Below, piece by piece: positions 7,170 to 11,317 of a stretch of 11,317 nucleotides of DNA. The position numbers and the translations under genes are program-made. The stretch is taken from contig JBJHCR010000218.1 of the NCBI GenBank assembly GCA_050486105.1, positions 1 to 11,317 of the forward strand, read 5' to 3'. This DNA comes from JAEXNA01 sp050486105. GTDB taxonomy: Bacteria; Vulcanimicrobiota; Xenobia; Xenobiales; JADMJV01. Every line of letters begins with the position of its first letter. Position 1 is the first letter of the stretch. The notes beneath the pieces are model-generated. The model made no database searches. It was given only the letters and a program-made list of their open reading frames with translations, and was not told where the DNA came from.

Positions 7170-8590
7170 GCCGAACTCCCTGATCTTGAAGGCCGACCAG
7201 AGTAGGCTCCTAGTGCACCTTTCACCCGAGCCTCGAGATAGCTCTCTAACTCCACACCACTGGCCTTGCCTCGTGCGAATCTTGCCAACTCAAAGGCCAA
7301 GGGAAAATCTTCGATTCGGCGGAGTCCCAAAACAGGCCAATTTGGACCTAACGAGAGCGGTTGAAACTCTTCCGGGTCGAAGACGGGATTGAGATGTAGC
7401 CAAATTGGTGCAACTCCGGGGAGTCTGCGTTCTACGGTGTAGGCCAGCGCTTCGCACGCTCCACTAGGGGCGTTCTCGCGTCCGTCCGATACCACAACCA
7501 CGAAATCAGGCTTCTGCCTCAGCGCCTCCAAGAGGCTGTCGCCCAAAGCGGTATGACCGACGGGAGCGAGATCCTCCAGTCGAGGCGTAGGGTGGGACCA
7601 GTGAGCCGAGTAGGCCACCCCCGAAGCTTGCAAGGTGAGATGAAAGGCCAGGGCCACCGCAAGGGGGCGCCGCCGAGCACGCTCACTTCCTATGCTCGAG
7701 CGACTGCGGTCGAGCACGGCAGCCATTCGTCTGTCGCCCAGAAGTAACTTGAGTTGGAGTTGACGGGCTAGGTCTTGAGCCCTTTCCTGGGCCTGCCCAA
7801 GCAATTCCATGCGCTCACCAATGGGCAAGCGAAGAGCATACAAACAAAGCTCTATCAGGTCTGCCTTGGCGGGGTCAAAGGATTGAGCTCCGGCCTGCTG
7901 CCAACGAAGCTTCTCACGCTCGGTCATGCGGGGGGCGATCTTTTCTAAGAACTCTTCTTTGGGGATCCCTTTGCGTTGGGCTAGCCCTTGGGCCACGGTG
8001 AAGGGGAGTTCGTAGATGGCTCGTTGGTCGAAATGGGCTTGGCGATAGCTCTCAAGAATCGGATGCGAGTAGGGCCGGGATTGGGCCCCCTCAAACAGAA
8101 AACGCTTCACCTCCTGATCGACACAGAGATGGGCATGCAAAACTGCTGTTCGAAGCCGAGCGCGATACTTCACGGCGTCGAAGGCCAGATCCCTTCGACT
8201 CTGCAAATAGGTGCGCATGAGCGCCCTGCAGCGCCGGTTGTTCACCCGAGCCCGAGCCAACTTCTCGAAGAGACGATAGGCTCGCTGCGGAGGCAAAGAC
8301 CTCAAGGCCAAGTCCAGGAGTTCGTTCTCCGTCTGCTTCTCCGCCTTGTCCTGTGGGCTTCCCAAAGTGAGAAGAGTTTGCACGGCATGGCCGAGGTTGA
8401 AGTGATTCAATCCGGCGGCCAAGAGCAGGGTATATAAACGCCGATAGTTCACCGCCATATAGGAGTGGAGAAACTCCAAACTCAATCGTTCCTGCTCTAC
8501 CCCGTGGTAGTAACCGCCCTGCCCCGTGGCCGTGAAACCCGCGTTCACAAACAAGAGCAGGTCTTCTCGGCAAACCCTATCGACGTCCAT
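7160..8590 (-). CDS. vWA-domain protein with a TROVE/Ro60-like helical N-terminal part
   Basis: The protein is 476 aa from the ATG at 8590-8588; a GTG at 8596 would add two residues. The C-terminal vWA domain (about 285-440) has a complete MIDAS metal site: DRSRS (D294, S296, S298), T347 in GHTALGDSL, and D369 in VVVVSDGREN, so metal-dependent ligand binding is expected. The N-terminal ~240 residues are helical and start LLLFVNAGFTATGQGGYY, later GLNHFN, then LRSLPPQRAYRLFEKLARAR and VNNRRCRALMRTYL...DLAFDAVKYRARLR (about 116-147). The R-x-x-R-x-x-(I/L)-x-x-Y ... A-V-x-K-Y-x-x-R pattern resembles the TROVE module of Ro60/Rsr, which binds Y RNAs and misfolded RNA and is also followed by a vWA domain. 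I recall actinobacterial homologues paired with ARPP-2 proteins. vWA is certain, TROVE kinship is an inference. It is the first gene of a two-gene operon. Confidence 0.8.
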   Translation of the reverse strand: MDVDRVCREDLLLFVNAGFTATGQGGYYHGVEQERLSLEFLHSYMAVNYRRLYTLLLAAGLNHFNLGHAVQTLLTLGSPQDKAEKQTENELLDLALRSLPPQRAYRLFEKLARARVNNRRCRALMRTYLQSRRDLAFDAVKYRARLRTAVLHAHLCVDQEVKRFLFEGAQSRPYSHPILESYRQAHFDQRAIYELPFTVAQGLAQRKGIPKEEFLEKIAPRMTEREKLRWQQAGAQSFDPAKADLIELCLYALRLPIGERMELLGQAQERAQDLARQLQLKLLLGDRRMAAVLDRSRSSIGSERARRRPLAVALAFHLTLQASGVAYSAHWSHPTPRLEDLAPVGHTALGDSLLEALRQKPDFVVVVSDGRENAPSGACEALAYTVERRLPGVAPIWLHLNPVFDPEEFQPLSLGPNWPVLGLRRIEDFPLAFELARFARGKASGVELESYLEARVKGALGAYSGRPSRSGSSAWV

Positions 8591-8761
8591 CTGCACAGAT
8601 ACTTTCGAGAAACAGTCTAAAACTTGAGGCCGGGGAGAAAGTGGTGCGATCGCTTAAGTCAATTCCAAGTTGGGTTCGGAAATCGCACCGAAGTCCCACG
8701 GCTTCGACCCCTTCGGCTTCTGCTGCATAGGACCTGTGAGGGGGCACCCGAAAGGGAACTC
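8591..8761. promoter_or_regulatory. Divergent leader region with inverted repeat
   Basis: This region separates the vWA operon from the mutarotase gene and must serve both. A perfect 8-bp inverted repeat, GGTGCGAT at 8643-8650 and ATCGCACC at 8682-8689, is spaced by 31 bp, and a 5-bp hairpin follows (8689-8693 with 8702-8706). A ribosome-site-like AAAGGGA at about 8751-8757 precedes the mutarotase ATG. I see no convincing -35/-10 pair for either direction. Confidence 0.35.
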
Positions 8762-9577
8762 ATGATCACCCTCAAGCATGGCTCTTGCCAAGTGAGCATC
8801 TCCCCCGAACGTGGTGCGCTGGTCACCAGTATTAAGGTGGGCGATAAGGAGCTTCTCTATCTGGATCAAGCCACATTCGACGACCCTACGAAGAATGTGC
8901 GAGGTGGCATTCCGGTACTCTTCCCAATCTGTGGCCCGTTGCCGGAACCGGAATATGAGTGGGATGGAAAGTGTTACTCCATGAAGCAGCACGGATTCGC
9001 CCGGAATCAAGAATGGCAGGTGGTGCAGCAGTCCCCAGAGCGGCTCACCTTGGAGTTGACCGACAATGAAACCACTCGCGCCCAGTATCCCTTTTCATTT
9101 TGCTATCAGCTCGTTTACCAGACCCGAGCCACCGGATTGCACATCGGCCAAAGCATCAGGAATCTCGGTGAGAGCCCCATGCCTTTGCAGTTTGGACTCC
9201 ACCCCTACTTCTTGGTAGGCCAAAAGGAGGCACTGGAGTTCGACCTTCCGGTGACCAACTACAGCGACAACAAATCCGAAGCTCATGGGAACTTTCCAGG
9301 TTTTGATTTTTCCACTGAAGAGATCGACTGGGCTTTCCCCCGACCGACAGCCAACAGCGCCTCTTACACCGACCCCTCCCGAGACCTAACCCTAAAGATC
9401 TCTTATAGCGACCACTATCAGGTGCTGGTGTTCTGGACTCTGAAGGGTTCCCCATTCGTCTGCCTTGAACCCTGGAGTTCCTCTCGACTGGCATTCCCTA
9501 AGGGCCCCGACCTCCATCACTTAGCCGCCGGGGAAACCCTTGAGACCTATGTGGACTTGAGCGCGGAACAGGCTTGA
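8762..9577 (+). CDS. Aldose 1-epimerase / D-hexose-6-phosphate mutarotase family
   Basis: The 271-aa cytoplasmic enzyme interconverts alpha and beta anomers of an aldose or hexose phosphate. The galactose-mutarotase-like beta-sandwich family signature is complete: GGIPVLFPICGPLP (about 59-72), QHGFARNQEW (about 87-96, first active-site His), FGLHPYFLVG (about 158-167, second His) and CLEPWSS (about 236-242, catalytic Glu). The GGIPVLFPICG form resembles the Slr1438/YeaD-type branch more than GalM. Length is normal. The frame is open back to 8624, but the ATG at 8762 is chosen because the conserved fold begins there and AAAGGGA lies just upstream. The sugar specificity cannot be read from the sequence, and no sugar-metabolism genes adjoin it. 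A short GC-rich hairpin follows the stop. Confidence 0.87.
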   Translation: MITLKHGSCQVSISPERGALVTSIKVGDKELLYLDQATFDDPTKNVRGGIPVLFPICGPLPEPEYEWDGKCYSMKQHGFARNQEWQVVQQSPERLTLELTDNETTRAQYPFSFCYQLVYQTRATGLHIGQSIRNLGESPMPLQFGLHPYFLVGQKEALEFDLPVTNYSDNKSEAHGNFPGFDFSTEEIDWAFPRPTANSASYTDPSRDLTLKISYSDHYQVLVFWTLKGSPFVCLEPWSSSRLAFPKGPDLHHLAAGETLETYVDLSAEQA

Positions 9578-9581
9578 TGAA

Positions 9582-9599
9582 GCCCTGAACTCTCAGGGC
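9582..9599 (+). terminator. Terminator-like hairpin after the mutarotase gene
   Basis: A 7-bp perfect stem GCCCTGA/TCAGGGC with a 4-nt loop starts 5 bp after the TGA at 9575-9577. There is no T-run behind it, so intrinsic termination is uncertain. A second weaker pairing, GGTCCC at 9609-9614 with GGGACC at 9636-9641, follows. Confidence 0.45.
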
Positions 9600-9739
9600 C
9601 AAGAGTGTGGTCCCTGGTGACAACTTCGAAGGCGTGGGACCGTGGGAGTAAAGGGAGAGCAAGGTCCCAAAACCCCACAAAATGGTGGAAGGCATTCTCG
9701 ACACTTCTTGAGAAGCCCCCCGTCGGGCCAATGGCCCAT

Positions 9740-9744
9740 GGAGG
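9740..9744 (+). promoter_or_regulatory. Ribosome binding site deciding a TTG start
   Basis: GGAGG lies 6 nt upstream of TTG at 9751. It is the best Shine-Dalgarno sequence in the window and places the start exactly where a lipoprotein signal peptide begins. Confidence 0.75.
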
Positions 9745-9750
9745 ATAATT

Positions 9751-11199
9751 TTGAACAGAATCATTTGTCTTTTAGTTGTTTTGCTCTTTGTTGGCTGCGG
9801 GTCGAGAACCGACTTCGTCCCGTCGGTGCCCGACAATACGGCTCCTACGGGTGCCATTCAAGTCGATCACCAACTCGCTCGAGCCGTCCCTCTATTCGTG
9901 ACCGAGATCAGCTACTCAGGCTTGGACTCCGAAGGAGTGGTCATCTACGGACCGGAGGTGAGAGCCAAATCACCCCAGACACTCTTAGAAGGTGTCCCCA
10001 CCTCGGTCACCACTCTTCGCATCGAGTATCTCAACAAGAGTCGGGTCATCGGGCGTTTTGAAACTCCTATTACGGTGATCGCCTTCACTATCACTACTAT
10101 CTCAGATCCGGCCTGGCTTGACGTGCAGCCTGTCCCTCCCTCATTCTCGCAGGGAGAAAGCTTGGAAACAGGTCGAGGCCCCACTGGTGTGGCGACCGGC
10201 GACTTCGACAACGACGGTCGAGAGGATCTGGTTGTCACCAACAGCTTGGACGACGGCATTTCCATCTTCCTGGGCCAGGGAGACGGCTCTTTCGGAGAGC
10301 CGAGCAACATGGCTACCGGACCGGTGGCCTTCAATGTCATGGTTGGGGACCTCAATGGCGACAACAACCTCGACTTGGTCGTCACCAACTATGGCAACTC
10401 TCCGGATACGGGCGATATCTCCGTGCTTCTCGGCAATGGTGACGGGACTTTTACGGCGGCGCCCTCTCTGCTGGCCCAGAACCAGCCCATAGCTACTGCC
10501 ATAGCGGATTTCAACGGCGACGGACAGAACGACTTGGCCATCTGCAACTATGAGTCCAGCAGCATCTCCATATTCTTGGGTAACGGGGACGGTACGTTCT
10601 CCGATCCGGAACATATCACCGTTGGCCCTAGACCCCACGACATCATCGCGGCGGACTTCAACAAAGACGGTCGAAGCGACCTGTTAGTCTCCAATGAAGG
10701 TTTAGGAATGGGTGGTGGAAACGTCTGCACCCTGCTCGGCAACGGCGACGGCACCTTTGCCGATCCCAATTTCTTTTCTACCGGAAGAAACCCCCGCAAC
10801 GCCGCAGTCGCCGATGTGGACGGGGATGGCAATTTGGACGTGATCACCGGCAATTTCACCGATGCCAGCATTTCCGTTTTGCTCGGTCGAGGGGACGGTA
10901 CCCTGGGGCCCAATCAGGATTTCGAGACAGGTGGAGTGCCCCTGTCGATCATCGTTGGGGACTTCAATGATGATGGACGTCCCGATGTTGCCGCTGCGGC
11001 TTCCGGCTTAGACCAAGTGCTCGTTCTCTCCGGATTGGGCGACGGCAGCTTCTCAAGTCCCATTGGCTTTGAGGCGGGGCAAGGCGCCATCTATCTCGAC
11101 AAAGGCGATTTCAACCGCGATGGAAGGTTGGACATTGCCGTGGTTGGCTTCGGCTCTCTCCAGGGAGTCGGGAACTTAAGAGTCCTTTTAGGCCAGTAG
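9751..11199 (+). CDS. FG-GAP/VCBS-repeat lipoprotein, probable seven-bladed beta-propeller
   Basis: The 482-aa precursor is translated from TTG. Residues 1-16 form a lipoprotein signal: MNRIICLLVVLLFVGC, lipobox FVGC with lipidated Cys16, followed by Gly, so an outer-envelope location is likely. Residues about 50-125 form a module (LLEGVPTSV, LRIEYL, ISDPAW) shared with the partial protein at the left edge. From about 144 to the end there are seven repeats of roughly 45-52 residues, each with a calcium-loop-like D-x-(N/D)-x-D-G: DFDNDGREDL, DLNGDNNLDL, DFNGDGQNDL, DFNKDGRSDL, DVDGDGNLDV, DFNDDGRPDV, DFNRDGRLDI. Most repeats then have a LLGNGDGTF-like turn. Seven repeats make a closed propeller, as in integrin-alpha-type FG-GAP proteins. 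It probably binds calcium and mediates surface or protein interactions; the ligand is unknown. The coding sequence is intact. Confidence 0.88.
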   Translation: MNRIICLLVVLLFVGCGSRTDFVPSVPDNTAPTGAIQVDHQLARAVPLFVTEISYSGLDSEGVVIYGPEVRAKSPQTLLEGVPTSVTTLRIEYLNKSRVIGRFETPITVIAFTITTISDPAWLDVQPVPPSFSQGESLETGRGPTGVATGDFDNDGREDLVVTNSLDDGISIFLGQGDGSFGEPSNMATGPVAFNVMVGDLNGDNNLDLVVTNYGNSPDTGDISVLLGNGDGTFTAAPSLLAQNQPIATAIADFNGDGQNDLAICNYESSSISIFLGNGDGTFSDPEHITVGPRPHDIIAADFNKDGRSDLLVSNEGLGMGGGNVCTLLGNGDGTFADPNFFSTGRNPRNAAVADVDGDGNLDVITGNFTDASISVLLGRGDGTLGPNQDFETGGVPLSIIVGDFNDDGRPDVAAAASGLDQVLVLSGLGDGSFSSPIGFEAGQGAIYLDKGDFNRDGRLDIAVVGFGSLQGVGNLRVLLGQ

Positions 11200-11215
11200 A
11201 GCAATGCCTCGTCCC

Positions 11216-11264
11216 GGGCACCTTGTCGATAGCCCCCGTTGTGGAGTGCATCGACAAGGTGCTC
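11216..11264 (+). terminator. Strong hairpin downstream of the propeller lipoprotein gene
   Basis: Arms 11218-11230 and 11250-11262 (GCACCTTGTCGAT and its exact complement) form a 13-bp perfect stem, extended by a G-T and a G-C pair to 11216/11264, with a 19-nt loop. It begins 17 bp after the stop codon. No T-tract follows, so it may stop transcription by another route, stabilise the transcript's 3' end, or serve a convergent gene outside the window. Confidence 0.5.
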
Positions 11265-11317
11265 TATCAAGCTTAAATTTGCGGGTTGGGGTGGAGAGGC
11301 CGGGTACCCGCGCAGTG

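Noticed and set aside
7988..8573. Open frames overlapping the vWA gene on both strands
   Set aside because: The vWA frame has unmistakable conserved motifs; the others are high-GC shadows.
8624..8761. 46-residue extension of the mutarotase
   Set aside because: It is arginine-rich, outside the family's conserved length, and a ribosome-site-like sequence precedes the ATG at 8762.
9945..10913. Minus-strand open frames within the propeller gene
   Set aside because: They arise from the repetitive GAC/GGC-rich coding of the FG-GAP repeats and mirror those repeats.
10190..11199. Tandem DNA repeat or CRISPR-like array
   Set aside because: The periodicity is at protein level (seven diverged FG-GAP repeats) and the DNA units are too different and too long for an array.

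Overview
The window is about 11.3 kb of bacterial chromosome of moderately high GC. It shows lipoproteins with a lipobox, a Sec-type signal peptide, few strong Shine-Dalgarno sites and mixed short operons. I cannot name the organism. The lipoproteins and periplasmic-looking proteins suggest a diderm, probably a poorly cultured phylum. There is no rRNA, tRNA, CRISPR array, phage module or transposase gene.

Layout, left to right. (1) Positions 3-905 (+) hold the 3' part of a secreted, probably lipoprotein, gene with a BIG2-like immunoglobulin domain. Its N-terminal module is recognisably homologous to that of the lipoprotein at the far right end. (2) Positions 906-1318 hold no convincing gene, possibly a decayed fragment. 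(3) Positions 1319-2359 (+) encode a eukaryote-like UMP/CMP (adenylate-type) kinase fused to an unusual N-terminal module. (4) Positions 2635-3603 (-) encode a cation diffusion facilitator, convergent with the kinase. (5) Positions 3917-5792 (+) carry a run of three genes: a two-helix membrane protein, a secreted DUF6265-like protein and a double-domain GNAT acetyltransferase. (6) Positions 5789-5954 hold a long imperfect inverted repeat starting at the GNAT stop codon. It is either a MITE-like element inserted at CTAG or a structured RNA. (7) Positions 8590-6054 (-) are a two-gene overlapping operon: a vWA protein with an intact MIDAS and a TROVE/Ro60-like helical N-terminal part, followed by an ARPP-2-like protein. 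(8) Positions 8762-9577 (+) encode an aldose-1-epimerase/hexose-phosphate mutarotase, divergent from that operon. (9) Positions 9751-11199 (+) encode a TTG-started lipoprotein with seven FG-GAP/VCBS repeats, most likely a seven-bladed beta-propeller, followed by a strong hairpin.

The genes do not form one pathway. The best candidate for an incompletely described system is the vWA/TROVE-like plus ARPP-2-like pair. I recall this pair as conserved in actinobacteria, and the ARPP name refers to an association with ADP-ribosylglycohydrolases and rhodanese-phosphatases. A long, wobble-paired hairpin lies about 100 bp beyond its 3' end. The kinase fusion and the pair of lipoproteins sharing an N-terminal module at the two ends of the window are the other notable points.
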